A stretch of 64,000 nucleotides of DNA from Microbacterium oxydans (GCF_006540085.1 NZ_BJOG01000008.1:124001-188000), one strand, 5' to 3'; shown: positions 16,730-26,360, counted from the stretch's first letter. A program made the numbers and translations. The notes: a model not told the origin generated them from the letters alone.

Positions 16730-17674
16730 GTGCGCCTGGGAGTCCTCGATATCGGATCCAACACCGTCCACATGCTCGCGGCCGACGTCCGCCCCTGTGG
16801 ACGTCCGCTCGCGACGACGAGCGACCGGACGGTGCTGCGCCTCATGCGCTACCTCACCCCCGACGGGTCCATCGCGGAGGAGGGCGTCGTCGCGCTCGAG
16901 GCCGCGGTCGCGCAGGCCCGAAGGGTCGCGGAGAGCGAGCGCGTGGATGCCCTGCTCGCCACGGCGACGAGCGCCGTGCGCGATGCCCGCAACGGCGCCG
17001 ACGTCATCGCCCGCATCGAAGCAGCGCTGGGACAGAGTCTCCAGGTGCTCGACGGCGAGACCGAGGCGGAGCTGACCTTCCTCGCGGTCCGTCGCTGGTT
17101 CGGCTGGTCGGCAGGTCAGCTCCTGCTGCTCGACATCGGCGGCGGCTCACTGGAGATCGCAGCGGGAGCCGAGGAGCTGCCGGACGCTGCGGTCTCGGTC
17201 CCCCTGGGCGCGGGGCGCATGACCGTACAGTTCCTGCCGAACGACCCGCCCGGTGAGACGGACGTGGAACGACTGCGCGCGCACGCGACGGCGACGCTCG
17301 CAGAGGTGCTGCCGAGGTTCGTCGCCCTCCCCCGCCCCGATCACGTGGTGGGCTCGTCCAAGGCCATCCGTTCCTTGGCCCGATTGGTCGGATATCCGGC
17401 CCAGGGATGGTCGGGGAGCGAACGGATGCTGCTCCCCCGCACCGCTCTCGGATCGTGGATCCCCCGGCTTGCACGTCTGCCCGCGTCCGCCAGACAGGAG
17501 CTGCCCGGCATCACCCCGGATCGGACGTTCCAGATCGTGGCCGCGGCCGTGTCTCTGCATGCGGCGATGACCGCCCTCGACGTGGACGAGCTCGAGGTCT
17601 CACCATGGGCGCTGCGCGAAGGCGTGCTGCTGCGCTACATCGAACAGCTGAACTGGAGCGACTCCTCCCGTTGA
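16730..17674 (+). CDS. Ppx/GppA-family exopolyphosphatase / guanosine pentaphosphate phosphohydrolase
   Basis: 314 residues. It has the sugar-kinase/actin fold: phosphate-1 loop [17 protein letters not shown] at the very start, [12 protein letters not shown], and the phosphate-2 loop [17 protein letters not shown]. These proteins hydrolyse polyphosphate or pppGpp; sequence alone does not decide which. At about 310 residues it is the short single-module form, lacking the C-terminal HD extension. The start is set by GTG just before RLGVLDIG; longer upstream reading is not protein-like. Confidence 0.9.
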   Translation: MRLGVLDIGSNTVHMLAADVRPCGRPLATTSDRTVLRLMRYLTPDGSIAEEGVVALEAAVAQARRVAESERVDALLATATSAVRDARNGADVIARIEAALGQSLQVLDGETEAELTFLAVRRWFGWSAGQLLLLDIGGGSLEIAAGAEELPDAAVSVPLGAGRMTVQFLPNDPPGETDVERLRAHATATLAEVLPRFVALPRPDHVVGSSKAIRSLARLVGYPAQGWSGSERMLLPRTALGSWIPRLARLPASARQELPGITPDRTFQIVAAAVSLHAAMTALDVDELEVSPWALREGVLLRYIEQLNWSDSSR

Positions 17675-17705
17675 GCGGTGCGTGACATCGGATGAACATC
17701 CTCTG

Positions 17706-17733
17706 TTGCCCGCCCGGTCCGCGCCGGTATCCT
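17706..17733 (+). promoter_or_regulatory. Possible promoter for the AraC-type gene
   Basis: TTGCCC, a 16-nt spacer and TATCCT lie about 75 nt upstream of the regulator start. The match is moderate. Confidence 0.35.
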
Positions 17734-17806
17734 CTGATCAAGCGAGCACCGGCCCGCCCGCACGGAGGAGGACGGGAGGTGATCGCTCGGCGTCGGGGGG
17801 TGCTGA

Positions 17807-18739
17807 GTGGGTCCTGGAGATGAGAGCGCGATCGACTCCGCGGAGCTGAGCGCGCATGGCGTGCACGCGGTGGATGAACGTGTCCCCCTCCTGGTGACGC
17901 GGCGGACGTCGGGTCCGGTGACCCTGTTGTCCCTGCAGGGCAGCACCACGGAGCTCGCCATCGACACCACCACGACTCACCCCGACCACGCGGTCTTCGC
18001 CTTCGTCGACGCCGCAGGGCTCGCGGCGAAGGAGCAGAACGGTCCGTGGATGCCCGTCGAGAGCGGGCTCGTGCTGGCCCCGCCCGGGGTCGCGGAGCGC
18101 GTGCGGTGTGTCGGCACGTGGTACATCACCGCCGCCTATGTTCCCCGCACCGCGCTCGGGACATACGTCGCCGCACTCCCCTCCTCGACATGGATCCTCG
18201 AGGAGCGACGTCCGCTCGATCGGGCGATGCAGGCGTTCATCGAGCAGGTGCTGGCCGTCGATGACGAGACGACCGCGATCGAACGATATGCGATGGAGCA
18301 TCTGATCGTGGAGATGAGCGGAGCGGTGCTGCTCGACCGCGTGGACGCCGTATCCGGACCGCGCTCAGCTCACGCCGCCCTGCGCGACCGAGCGGTCGCC
18401 CTGATCGCCCAGCAGTGCGGCGATCCGGGGCTGAACCCCGCGCGGGTAGCCCGCGAGGTGCAGACCTCCCTCCGCCAGCTCCAACTGGTCTTCGCCGAGG
18501 TCGAGAACACGGTCGCGGGCGAGATCAGACACCGACGCACGCTCCTGGCGCGGTCGCTGCTCACCGACAGCCGATACGACGATCTGAGCGTCGAGCAGAT
18601 CTCGCAGCGCTCAGGTTTCGCCTCTCCGATCAGCCTTCGCCGCGCCATCGAGGAGGACTACGGTGCCACGCCCCGCGCATTGCGCACCCATCGCGACGCC
18701 GCTCGGCACGGTGGGGAACGCGAAACGGCCGACCGCTGA
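17807..18739 (+). CDS. AraC-family transcriptional regulator
   Basis: 310 residues. The C-terminal third has the two helix-turn-helix modules of AraC proteins: VAREVQTSLRQLQLVFAEV and the second DLSVEQISQRSGFASPISLR followed by RAIEEDYGATPRALR. The N-terminal part is a beta-rich cupin-like sensor with no recognised ligand motif; the protein resembles the AraC-binding-like family of actinobacteria. GTG start chosen because it follows the last in-frame block without protein-like sequence. No obvious target gene adjoins it, since glmM is convergent. Confidence 0.85.
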   Translation: MGPGDESAIDSAELSAHGVHAVDERVPLLVTRRTSGPVTLLSLQGSTTELAIDTTTTHPDHAVFAFVDAAGLAAKEQNGPWMPVESGLVLAPPGVAERVRCVGTWYITAAYVPRTALGTYVAALPSSTWILEERRPLDRAMQAFIEQVLAVDDETTAIERYAMEHLIVEMSGAVLLDRVDAVSGPRSAHAALRDRAVALIAQQCGDPGLNPARVAREVQTSLRQLQLVFAEVENTVAGEIRHRRTLLARSLLTDSRYDDLSVEQISQRSGFASPISLRRAIEEDYGATPRALRTHRDAARHGGERETADR

Positions 18740-18756
18740 GATCAGCGGTCGGCCGT
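18725..18756. terminator. Bidirectional terminator between the AraC-type gene and glmM
   Basis: A perfect 15-bp GC-rich stem with a 2-nt loop includes the regulator's stop codon and lies 15 nt past the glmM stop on the other strand. Confidence 0.75.
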
Positions 18757-18770
18757 GTTCGGTCGCGAGG

Positions 18771-20129
18771 TCAGAGCGACAGACGATCCTGCACGACCTC
18801 GGCGAGGCGACCGGCGTAGGCGTGGACGGATTCCGCGTCGGAGGCTTCCACCATCACACGCACCAGCGGCTCGGTTCCGGACTTGCGCAGCAGCACCCTT
18901 CCGGAATCGCCGAGCTCCGACTCGATGTCGCGCACAGCCTGCTGCACGACCTCGTCCTCGGACACACGGTCCTTGTCGACGTCGCGCACGTTGATGAGCA
19001 CCTGCGGGTAGACCGTCATCACTGAGGCGAGCTCTGCGATCGACTTCTGCTGCCGCGCCATCTCGGCGACCAGGTGCAGGCCGGTGAGGATCCCGTCGCC
19101 CGTGGTGGCGAACTCGCTCATGATCACGTGACCGGACTGCTCACCGCCGAGCGCGTAGCCGCCCTCGTTCATGTCTTCGAGCACGTAGCGGTCGCCGACG
19201 GCCGTCTGCCGTACCGTGATGCCGTGCTCGCGCATGGCGACGTGCAGACCGAGGTTGCTCATCACCGTCGCGACGAGGGTGTCGTCGGTGAGGTGCCCGC
19301 GCTCCTTCATGGACACCGCGAGGATGGCCATGATCTGGTCGCCGTCGATGTGGTTGCCCTCGGCGTCGACGGCAAGGCAGCGATCGGCGTCGCCGTCGTG
19401 GGCGATCCCGATGTCGGCGCCGAGGCGCACGACGGCCTCGGCGAGATTGTCGAGATGGGTCGAGCCGACGCCGTCGTTGATGTTCCAGCCGTCAGGGTCG
19501 GCGCCGATGACGGTGACCTCGGCGCCCGCATCCCGGAACGTCTCAGGAGAGACTCCTGAGGCGGCGCCGTGGGCGCAGTCGAGCACCACGTGGATACCGT
19601 CGAGGCGGTTCGGGAGCGAGCCGAGAAGATGCATGACGTAGCGGTCCTCCGCGTCGGAGAACCGGTCGATGCGTCCCACCCCGGCGCCGGTCGGGCGCAA
19701 CTTCTCGCCGGACATGGCCTCTTCGATGCGCCGCTCGACCTCGTCGGGGAGCTTGCGGCCCCCGCGGGCGAAGATCTTGATCCCGTTGTCGGGAGCGGCG
19801 TTGTGCGATGCGGAGATCATCACACCGAAGTCGGCGTCACGGTCGGCGACGAGGAAGGCGAGCGCGGGTGTCGGAATGACCCCCGCCTCGAGCACGTCCA
19901 CTCCCGAGGAGGCGAGACCGGCAGCGACGGACGCCGCGATGAAGTGCCCGGAGACCCTGGGGTCGCGGGCCACGACTGCGGTCAGCCGCTTGCCTTCGGC
20001 CTTGCGAGCCTCCGCAGTACGGCCCTGGCCCAGGACGACAGCAGTCGCCTGGGCCAGGGTGAGCGCCAGGTCGGCGGTGAGGATGCCATTGGCGAGTCCT
20101 CGCACACCGTCCGTGCCAAAGATCGGCAT
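18771..20129 (-). CDS. glmM: Phosphoglucosamine mutase GlmM
   Basis: 452 residues. It converts glucosamine-6-phosphate to glucosamine-1-phosphate on the way to UDP-GlcNAc. Start [14 protein letters not shown]; phosphoserine loop [18 protein letters not shown]; metal loop [13 protein letters not shown]; sugar loop [11 protein letters not shown]; phosphate loop [14 protein letters not shown]. All are intact. It lies 14 nt downstream of rpsI, the usual rplM-rpsI-glmM order in actinobacteria. Confidence 0.98.
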   Translation of the reverse strand: MPIFGTDGVRGLANGILTADLALTLAQATAVVLGQGRTAEARKAEGKRLTAVVARDPRVSGHFIAASVAAGLASSGVDVLEAGVIPTPALAFLVADRDADFGVMISASHNAAPDNGIKIFARGGRKLPDEVERRIEEAMSGEKLRPTGAGVGRIDRFSDAEDRYVMHLLGSLPNRLDGIHVVLDCAHGAASGVSPETFRDAGAEVTVIGADPDGWNINDGVGSTHLDNLAEAVVRLGADIGIAHDGDADRCLAVDAEGNHIDGDQIMAILAVSMKERGHLTDDTLVATVMSNLGLHVAMREHGITVRQTAVGDRYVLEDMNEGGYALGGEQSGHVIMSEFATTGDGILTGLHLVAEMARQQKSIAELASVMTVYPQVLINVRDVDKDRVSEDEVVQQAVRDIESELGDSGRVLLRKSGTEPLVRVMVEASDAESVHAYAGRLAEVVQDRLSL

Positions 20130-20143
20130 CGGAGCAGTTGACC

Positions 20144-20629
20144 TTAACGCTTCGAGTACTGAGGCGCCTTACGGGCCTTCTTGAGTCCAGCCTTCTTGCG
20201 CTCCTTGACGCGAGCGTCGCGCGAGAGGAAGCCGGCCTTCTTCAGGGTCGGACGGTTGTTCTCCTCGTCGATGCCGTTCAGCGAGCGGGCGATGCCGAGG
20301 CGAAGCGCACCGGCCTGGCCCGAGGGGCCTCCGCCGGAGATGCGCGCGATGACGTCGTATGCACCGGCGAGGTTCAGCACGGTGAACGGGTCGTTGATCA
20401 GCTGCTGGTGCAGCTTGTTCGGGAAGTAGTCCTCGATCGTGCGGCCGTTGACCGTGATCGTGCCCGAGCCGGGGACGATGCGCACGCGGGCGATGGCCTG
20501 CTTGCGACGGCCGACAGCGGCCCCCGGGACGCTGAGGACGGGGCGGGGAGCCGCCTCGACCGCGTCGGTCTCGGGAGTCGACGTCGAGAAGTTCTGGGGG
20601 GTTTCGGTGGTGTCCTGGATGTCAGCCAC
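20144..20629 (-). CDS. rpsI: 30S ribosomal protein S9
   Basis: 161 residues. The S9 core starts after an acidic, variable N-terminal extension of about 40 residues typical of actinobacteria. It contains [18 protein letters not shown], then [20 protein letters not shown], and ends in the basic tail [12 protein letters not shown] that reaches the P-site tRNA. It is co-transcribed with rplM. Confidence 0.98.
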   Translation of the reverse strand: MADIQDTTETPQNFSTSTPETDAVEAAPRPVLSVPGAAVGRRKQAIARVRIVPGSGTITVNGRTIEDYFPNKLHQQLINDPFTVLNLAGAYDVIARISGGGPSGQAGALRLGIARSLNGIDEENNRPTLKKAGFLSRDARVKERKKAGLKKARKAPQYSKR

Positions 20630-20655
20630 GAGTATGTCCTTAAGTCTTACGGCGC

Positions 20656-21102
20656 TTACTGGGCGACCTGGTCGAGGGTGTACGGCGTCGGCTGCTGCGC
20701 GGCGTGCGGGTGCTCGGCACCGACGTACACCTTGAGCTTGGACAGCTGCTGGCGGCCGATGCTGTTCTTGGGGAGCATGCCACGGATGGCCTTCTCGACA
20801 GCGCGGACCGGGTTCTTCTCGAGGAGCTCGGCGTAGGTGACCGACTTCAGGCCGCCCGGGTAACCCGAGTGGCGGTAGGCCATCTTCTTCTGGAGCTTCT
20901 GACCGGTGAGCGCGACCTTGTCGGCGTTCACGATGATGACGAAGTCACCCGAGTCGATGTGGTTGGCGAAGGTCGGCTTGTGCTTGCCACGCAGGAGCGT
21001 AGCGGCGTGCGAAGCCAGACGGCCGAGAACGACGTCGGTGGCGTCGATGACGACCCAATCGCGCTGGACTTCGCCAGCCTTGGGAGTGTAAGTGCGCGTC
21101 AC
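20656..21102 (-). CDS. rplM: 50S ribosomal protein L13
   Basis: 148 residues. Begins [20 protein letters not shown]; contains [18 protein letters not shown], the [17 protein letters not shown] segment and [21 protein letters not shown]13 is an early assembly protein of the 50S subunit. It is the first gene of the operon, with a long leader behind a clear promoter. Confidence 0.98.
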   Translation of the reverse strand: MTRTYTPKAGEVQRDWVVIDATDVVLGRLASHAATLLRGKHKPTFANHIDSGDFVIIVNADKVALTGQKLQKKMAYRHSGYPGGLKSVTYAELLEKNPVRAVEKAIRGMLPKNSIGRQQLSKLKVYVGAEHPHAAQQPTPYTLDQVAQ

Positions 21103-21241
21103 GATAGTGCTGCTTTCTTGTGTCGAACGGAGAAGTTCGTGAATCCCACTCCGGGGTGGTTCTTCCCGACAGGGAGGAACACGCCAGTGGAGGGCTCACG
21201 TTCGGACGATGCGCTTTCTCCGCGGACGGGAAAGGCACCAA
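21103..21241 (-). other. Structured 5' leader of rplM
   Basis: The transcript leader can form several short hairpins: a 5-bp stem CGAAC/GTTCG, a stem around CCACTC/GAGTGG-type bases, and a 9-bp stem with one mismatch (GTTCCTCCC against GGGAAGAAC). A role in autoregulation by L13 is possible but not shown. Confidence 0.35.
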
Positions 21242-21247
21242 AGGGAA

Positions 21248-21276
21248 ATCATACGCCACCGGTGCCGTATGCCCAA
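21248..21276 (-). promoter_or_regulatory. Promoter of rplM-rpsI
   Basis: On the minus strand: -35 TTGGGC, 17-nt spacer, -10 TATGAT. Transcription would start near 21241 and give a leader of roughly 140 nt. Confidence 0.65.
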
Positions 21277-21284
21277 ACCGCGGC

Positions 21285-21953
21285 TCAGTCGGGCTTGACC
21301 GTGACGAGGATCGGACGGTGATCGCTCGCCCCCTGCGGCAGGGTCGTGATGCGCTCGATCTCGAAGCCCGTCGACGTGGCGAAGTCGTAATGGCCCCGGA
21401 ACACCCGGTAGCGCGTGTACGTGTGGTCGTCGCTGAGGGAGAGCGCGTAACCGTGGTCGCGCACGGCCTGACCGAGGTTCTCCTTGAAGATCGGATAGTT
21501 GTAGTCACCGACCATCAGCTGGGGCAGGCCCTCTCCGAGCGCGGCGAGCTCGGAGAGCGCGGCGCGGATCTGGTGACGGCGCAGGGAGTTCAACGCGGTC
21601 AGCGGAGCGGCGTGGAAGGAGGCGACGATGAAGTCCTGGCCGTCGTCGATGTCGCGCAATCGCGCACCGAGAACGCGTTCGTGTGCGGGTTTCGCGATCC
21701 GGTCGTGCAGGGATTTCTTGAGTCCGAGCATGCGGATCGCCTGCAGGTGGAACGTGCTCGCGCGATAGAAGAGTGCGAGTCCGAGACGGTTGCCCTGGGT
21801 GGCGTCGGCGAGCACGAGGTCGCCGATCTGCGTCGGCAGCGCGGGGACGTCGCACTCCTGCAGACAGAGGATGTCGGGATCGTGCTCGCGCACCAGAGTC
21901 ACGAGCTCACCCGCGGCTCGATGCTTCTGGAGGTTGTACGAGATGACCTTCAT
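21285..21953 (-). CDS. Endonuclease/exonuclease/phosphatase-family protein
   Basis: 222 residues. The fold's active-site blocks are in place: MKVISYNLQKH (Asn), ILCLQECD (metal-binding Glu), a VASFHAAP segment, LMVGDYNYP (Asp) and the terminal GASDHRPILV (Asp-His). The substrate is unknown; members cleave DNA, lipids or phosphoesters. It is preceded by a TAGCGT box 9 nt before the ATG. Confidence 0.85.
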   Translation of the reverse strand: MKVISYNLQKHRAAGELVTLVREHDPDILCLQECDVPALPTQIGDLVLADATQGNRLGLALFYRASTFHLQAIRMLGLKKSLHDRIAKPAHERVLGARLRDIDDGQDFIVASFHAAPLTALNSLRRHQIRAALSELAALGEGLPQLMVGDYNYPIFKENLGQAVRDHGYALSLSDDHTYTRYRVFRGHYDFATSTGFEIERITTLPQGASDHRPILVTVKPD

Positions 21954-22054
21954 GACCGTTCCACGCTACTCCGGCCCGCTGTGCATCGGCTCCGGGTTGC
22001 ACACCGTGACTCGTCTGCGGTATTGCGCCGCATGCCCCCTGCTCGAGGCGCGCG

Positions 22055-22897
22055 TCAGTCGCGGTCTCGACGCGCGCGCGTCTGGATCGCTCGCGACGAC
22101 AGCAGCTCGTCGGCGGGGTACCCGACCTCGGTGAGGATCAATCCCCGCGCGGCCAGCACCTTGAACTCGCTGGTGCGGGTGAGCGCATCGCGCAGCACCA
22201 CGAGGTCGTCGACATCGAGGCGCCCCTCCCCCACGGCGACGCAGGCCCCGACGAGTGCGCGCACCATGCTGTGGCAGAACGCGTCGGCCTTGACCTCCGC
22301 GACGAGCACGCCGTCGGCATCGCGCTCCCAGCGGTAGTCGAGCAGTGTGCGGATCGTCGTCGCCTCTTCCCGAGGCTTGCAGTACGCCGCGAAGTCGTGC
22401 AGTCCGATCAGCGTCCGCGCCGCGGCATCCATCGCGCGCTCGTCGAGGCGGCCGCGGACGAGGGTCGTGTCGTGGCGCCGCAGCGGGTCGTACCCGGCCT
22501 GTCCGTCGGCGAGACGATAGCGATAGCGACGCCAGACCGCGGAGAACCGCGCGTCGAACCCCTCGGGGGCGATCGACGACCGCGTGACGGTCACATCCGA
22601 GTACGCACCGAGCACACCCCGCATGCGGCCCGCGATGGTCTCGGCGGGCTCCGACGGCGCCCGCCCCTGCCGGGCTTCGATGCGCGACCACTGCTTCTCG
22701 TCGAGGTCGACGTGCGCGACCTGGCCGCTCGCGTGCACGCCGGCATCCGTGCGACCTGCCACCACGAACTGCACGTCCGAGCCCACGATGCGCGCGAGGG
22801 CGGCTTCCAGCGTGCCCTGCACCGTGCGCAGAGTCGGCTGCTTCGCCCACCCTCGGAAATGGGTGCCGTCGTAGGCGATGTCGAGCCGGATGCGCAC
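22055..22897 (-). CDS. truA: tRNA pseudouridine synthase A
   Basis: 280 residues. It makes pseudouridine at positions 38-40 of the anticodon arm. Start RIRLDIAYDGTHFRGWAKQP; the catalytic Asp lies in VVAGRTDAGVHASGQVAH; ARFSAVWRRYRYRL and FCHSMVRALVGACVAVGEGR are further family blocks. GTG start with a TAGGCT box 6 nt upstream. Confidence 0.97.
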   Translation of the reverse strand: MRIRLDIAYDGTHFRGWAKQPTLRTVQGTLEAALARIVGSDVQFVVAGRTDAGVHASGQVAHVDLDEKQWSRIEARQGRAPSEPAETIAGRMRGVLGAYSDVTVTRSSIAPEGFDARFSAVWRRYRYRLADGQAGYDPLRRHDTTLVRGRLDERAMDAAARTLIGLHDFAAYCKPREEATTIRTLLDYRWERDADGVLVAEVKADAFCHSMVRALVGACVAVGEGRLDVDDLVVLRDALTRTSEFKVLAARGLILTEVGYPADELLSSRAIQTRARRDRD

Positions 22898-22903
22898 GCA
22901 GCA

Positions 22904-22909
22904 AGCCTA
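22904..22909 (-). promoter_or_regulatory. Leaderless -10 box of truA (TAGGCT)
   Basis: TAGGCT on the minus strand, 6 nt before the truA GTG; same hexamer and spacing as csrA, acpS and the LCP gene. Confidence 0.5.
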
Positions 22910-22941
22910 GGACACCGAGACCGCCGGACTTCAGGCGGCGT

Positions 22942-23409
22942 TCACCGTTCGACCAGGATTCCGTCCCGATCGCTGTAGAGATGCGCCCCCGGCCGGAACA
23001 CCACACCCTCGATCACGAGCGCGACATCGGTCTCACCGGCTCCGAGCTTCGCGCTCTTGCGCGGATTCGTCCCCAGGGCCTTGACCCCCAGCTCGAGGGC
23101 ATCGATGGCGACACTGTCGCGGATGGCGCCGTTGATCACGACCCCGGCCCAGTCGTTCGCCACGGCGGACGCCGCGATCAGGTCGCCCATCAGTGCCGTC
23201 TCCAGCGATCCAGCGCCGTCGACGACCAGGACCGCGCCCGCACCGGGAGTCGCCAGCACCGCCTTCACCAGCGCGTTGTCCTCGAAGCAGCGCACGGTGC
23301 GGATCGGCCCGTCGAACGCCGACCGCCGGCCGAAGGAGCGCAGCTGCAGCGAGAGCGACTGGATCTCCTCCCCGAGCTCGTCGTAGAGGTCCGCCGTCGC
23401 GACCGCCAT
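22942..23409 (-). CDS. rraA: RraA-family protein (regulator of RNase E activity / aldolase family)
   Basis: 155 residues. Seen: a start like VATADLYDELGEEIQSL, GAVLVVDGAGSLETALMGD, WAGVVINGAIRDS (the RraA/HMG-aldolase Arg-Asp pair) and LGVKALGTNPRKS. Members either bind RNase E or act as 4-hydroxy-4-methyl-2-oxoglutarate aldolases. The length matches the RraA group. It begins 2 nt after the APC permease stop, so it is likely in the same message. Confidence 0.87.
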   Translation of the reverse strand: MAVATADLYDELGEEIQSLSLQLRSFGRRSAFDGPIRTVRCFEDNALVKAVLATPGAGAVLVVDGAGSLETALMGDLIAASAVANDWAGVVINGAIRDSVAIDALELGVKALGTNPRKSAKLGAGETDVALVIEGVVFRPGAHLYSDRDGILVER

Positions 23410-23411
23410 CC

Positions 23412-24953
23412 TCAGATGCCTCCGTCGATCGACCGGATGGTCACGGCAGGCTCGTCCGGGACCATCACCTCGGTGTCGCGGTTCAGGCTCTCGCCACGGA
23501 AGAAGCGCTTCGAGCGCGGGAAGAGGTACCAGACGAACATCAGCACCAGACCGAATGCCAACGAGCCGACGCCGATCACGAACGTGCCGCCGATACCGAA
23601 CAGGACCGTGTAGCCGTAGTCGACATCCCACATGTCGATGGCCGACTGGATGAACGCCCACGCGAGCATGAGCCCGCCCAGCAGCGGGAACAGCCCCTTG
23701 AAGAAGAACTCGCGCGCGGACGAGGTGAGGTCCTTGCGGAAGTACCACACGCACGCGAAGCCGGTGATGGCGTAGTAGAAAGCGATCGCGAGACCGAGGG
23801 ACAGGATCGAGTCCTGCAGGATGTTGTCGCTGATCAGCGTCATCCCGACGTAGTAGACCGAGGCGACCACACCCATGACGATGGTCGAGAACGACGGCGT
23901 CTTGTACGTCGGGTGCACCTCCTTGAACTTGGCGGGCAGGGCGCGGTAGACACCCATGGCGAGCGTTCCCCGGGCGGTCGGCAGGATCGTGGTCTGGGTC
24001 GACGAGATGGCCGAGATGATCACGGACACCACCAGCACCCAGCCGAACGGACCGAGCAACCCGTCCTTGATCGCGAGGAAGAAGTCGTCGGCGTTCGCCT
24101 CGTTGCCCAGGCCCGTGCCGTCCTCGCCGAGTCCGGCGTACATCATCGCGGCGATGGTCACCGCGACGTAGGTGAACAGCAGGATCACGGTGGTCAGCAG
24201 CGCGGCGCGTCCGGGGATGCGCTTCGGGTCCTTGGTCTCCTCGTTGAGCGCGAGGCAGGTGTCCCACCCCCAGTAGATGAACAGCGCCAGAAGGATCGCC
24301 TCCGTGAAGCCCGACCAGTCGGTGAACGCGAACGGGTTCATCCACTCCCAGTCGAAAGGCGTCGCGTTCGGAGCCGTGCCGTCGAAGAACTGCCACAGCG
24401 CCGCGACGATGAAGATCGCCAGTGCCAGGTATTGGATCGCGAGGAGGATGTTCTGGATGCGCTCGCCGATCTCGACGCCGCGCCAGCTGACCCAGGTCAT
24501 CGCCGCGATGAAGAGCACGGCGACGACGACGACGCGCCAGTCGTTGTTCTCCAGATCCTGTCCGATCAGCGACCAGAAGTAGACCGAGGCGATCTGCGCG
24601 AGGTTGGCCAGCACGACCATTCCCGCGACGGCGACTCCCCACCCGCCCATCCAGCCCACCCAGGGACCGAACGCCTTGGTTCCCCAGGTGAACGTCGTGC
24701 CGCAGTCGGGGACGGCGTTGTTGAGCTCGCGGTACGCGAAGGCGATCAGGAGCATCGGGACGAAGGCGATGATGAACGCGATCGGAGCCTGCGCCCCCAC
24801 CGCGAGCACCACGAAGCCGAGCGTCGCCACGAGCGAGTACACCGGTGCTGTCGAGGCGAGACCGATCACGGTCGATCCCCAGAGTCCCAGAGTGCCGGCG
24901 GCCAGACCCTTGCCGTCGGGTCGTTCCAGATGAATCGGCGTCGTTGCTGCCAT
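23412..24953 (-). CDS. APC-superfamily amino acid permease
   Basis: 513 residues with about twelve membrane helices. The N-terminal part has GTLGLWGSTVIGLASTAPVY and the unwound-helix region VPMLLIAFAYRELNNAVPDC, followed by a TWGTKAFGPWVGWMGGW block typical of APC transporters. The substrate cannot be told. ATG 24953 is preferred over an ATG twelve codons upstream because a -35/-10 pair leads directly to it. It is co-oriented with the RraA-family gene. Confidence 0.88.
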   Translation of the reverse strand: MAATTPIHLERPDGKGLAAGTLGLWGSTVIGLASTAPVYSLVATLGFVVLAVGAQAPIAFIIAFVPMLLIAFAYRELNNAVPDCGTTFTWGTKAFGPWVGWMGGWGVAVAGMVVLANLAQIASVYFWSLIGQDLENNDWRVVVVAVLFIAAMTWVSWRGVEIGERIQNILLAIQYLALAIFIVAALWQFFDGTAPNATPFDWEWMNPFAFTDWSGFTEAILLALFIYWGWDTCLALNEETKDPKRIPGRAALLTTVILLFTYVAVTIAAMMYAGLGEDGTGLGNEANADDFFLAIKDGLLGPFGWVLVVSVIISAISSTQTTILPTARGTLAMGVYRALPAKFKEVHPTYKTPSFSTIVMGVVASVYYVGMTLISDNILQDSILSLGLAIAFYYAITGFACVWYFRKDLTSSAREFFFKGLFPLLGGLMLAWAFIQSAIDMWDVDYGYTVLFGIGGTFVIGVGSLAFGLVLMFVWYLFPRSKRFFRGESLNRDTEVMVPDEPAVTIRSIDGGI

Positions 24954-24959
24954 GTCAGA

Positions 24960-24989
24960 ACAGTAGAGCCACAACGGTTCTCGCGTCAA
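24960..24989 (-). promoter_or_regulatory. Promoter of the APC permease gene
   Basis: -35 TTGACG, 18-nt spacer, -10 TACTGT, then 6 nt to the ATG: a leaderless transcript for the permease and the RraA-family gene. Confidence 0.6.
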
Positions 24990-25052
24990 CGGCTTTCTCA
25001 GACAGCATGAATCCGAAGCAAAGAAGTGGAGCTCACGACGGAATCCGCAGAT

Positions 25053-25418
25053 TCAGCCTCTTTCGAGCATGCCGTCGGCGTGGTCAGCCACCCACTCCAT
25101 CAGCGGCAGCATGCGCTCCATCAGGTCACGCCCCAGCGGGGTCAGACTGTACTCCACGTGCGGAGGGACGGTCGGAAGGGATTCCCGGTGCACCAGGCCG
25201 TCATCGGCGAGCGTCCGCAGCGTCGAGGCCAGCATCTTCTCGCTGATGCCGTCGACCTCCCTGCGGAGGGCGCCCCAGCGGTGGGTGCCGTCGGACAGGC
25301 AGGAGAGCACGAGCACTCCCCACTTGCTCATGATGTGATCCAGGACGACACGCGTGCCGCAATTCTGGTCGAACACGAACGGAGTCGATTCCTTTATCTG
25401 CGCGAAACTAACCGTCAT
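25053..25418 (-). CDS. HxlR-family transcriptional regulator
   Basis: 121 residues. Winged-helix protein of the HxlR type: one Cys near the N-terminus (FDQNCGTRVVLDHIMSKWG), helix-turn-helix RWGALRREVDGISEKMLAST, wing VHRESLPTVPPHVEYSLTP. The N-terminal Cys is where related regulators sense thiol-reactive compounds. It is divergent from the quinone-reductase-like gene, like the E. coli ytfH-ytfG pair, so that gene is the probable target. Confidence 0.93.
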   Translation of the reverse strand: MTVSFAQIKESTPFVFDQNCGTRVVLDHIMSKWGVLVLSCLSDGTHRWGALRREVDGISEKMLASTLRTLADDGLVHRESLPTVPPHVEYSLTPLGRDLMERMLPLMEWVADHADGMLERG

Positions 25419-25446
25419 GTGGGTAACTTACTTCAAAGTGGGTACC
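25419..25446. promoter_or_regulatory. Likely HxlR operator in the divergent promoter
   Basis: Two direct repeats GTGGGTAAC and GTGGGTACC are 19 bp apart start to start, with ACTT-CA-AAGT dyad symmetry between them. They lie immediately upstream of the HxlR start and in front of the reductase gene. Confidence 0.5.
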
Positions 25447-25511
25447 GTCAGATCGGAATGCCGAACACCCGATCGCGGGTTGTCGTGGGTGTCACTTACG
25501 AAAGGACCCTC

Positions 25512-26360
25512 ATGACCATCCTCGTCACCGGTGCGACCGGCAACCTCGGCCGCCTCATCATCGCCAGCCTGCTCGAGCGCGGCACCGACCCCCAGTCGAT
25601 CGTGGCAGGAGCCCGCGACACCGCCAAGGCCGCAGACCTCGGCGTTCGCGTCGCGCACCTCGACTACACCGACCCCGCATCGATCGCGTCCGCGCTCGAA
25701 GGCGTCGACACGGTCATCCTGGTATCCGGCTCCGAGGTCGGCCAGCGGGTCCCGCAGCACCGGGCGGTCATCGATGCCGCGAAGGCGGCCGGCGTCTCCA
25801 AGTTCGTCTACACGAGCGCCCCGAAGGCCACGACGAGCGACCTGATCCTGGCCCCCGAACACAAGGCGACGGAAGAGCTCATCGCCGCGGCCGGGTTGCC
25901 CGCCGTGATCCTGCGCAACAACTGGTACACCGAGAACTATGTCGCGGACCTCGCCCGCGCCGCGGAGACGGGTGTACTCGCCGCCGGCACGGGAGAAGGG
26001 CGGGTGGCTTCCGCGAGCCGCAAGGACTTCGCCGAGGCCGCAGCCGTCGTCGCGCTCGAGGACGGACACGTCGGTGAGGTCTACGAGCTCGGCGGCGATG
26101 TCGCCTGGAACTACACCGATCTCGCTGCTGCCATCGCCGAGGTCACGGGACGCGAAGTCGCGTTCGTCGCGCTCGACCACGACGACCAGGTCGCCGCGCT
26201 CCGCGAGGCCGGGCTCGACGAGGGGACGGCTGGATTCGTCGCCGCCCTCGACTCCGGCATCAAGGACGGCGCGCTCGCCGATACCGACGGCACGCTCGCT
26301 CGCCTCATCGGGCGCCCCACGACCCCGCTCGTCGAGGGACTCCGCGCCGCCTCCGCCTGA
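25512..26360 (+). CDS. NmrA-type NAD(P)H:quinone oxidoreductase (QorB/YtfG-like)
   Basis: 282 residues. Rossmann nucleotide-binding start TILVTGATGNLGRLIIASLL, then VDTVILVSGSEVGQRVPQHR and FVYTSAPKATTS, and the RNNWYTENY block seen in QorB/YtfG proteins. It lacks the Tyr-x-x-x-Lys pair of classical dehydrogenases, as usual for this group. Probable role: two-electron reduction of quinones or other reactive electrophiles, under control of the divergent HxlR regulator. Confidence 0.9.
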   Translation: MTILVTGATGNLGRLIIASLLERGTDPQSIVAGARDTAKAADLGVRVAHLDYTDPASIASALEGVDTVILVSGSEVGQRVPQHRAVIDAAKAAGVSKFVYTSAPKATTSDLILAPEHKATEELIAAAGLPAVILRNNWYTENYVADLARAAETGVLAAGTGEGRVASASRKDFAEAAAVVALEDGHVGEVYELGGDVAWNYTDLAAAIAEVTGREVAFVALDHDDQVAALREAGLDEGTAGFVAALDSGIKDGALADTDGTLARLIGRPTTPLVEGLRAASA

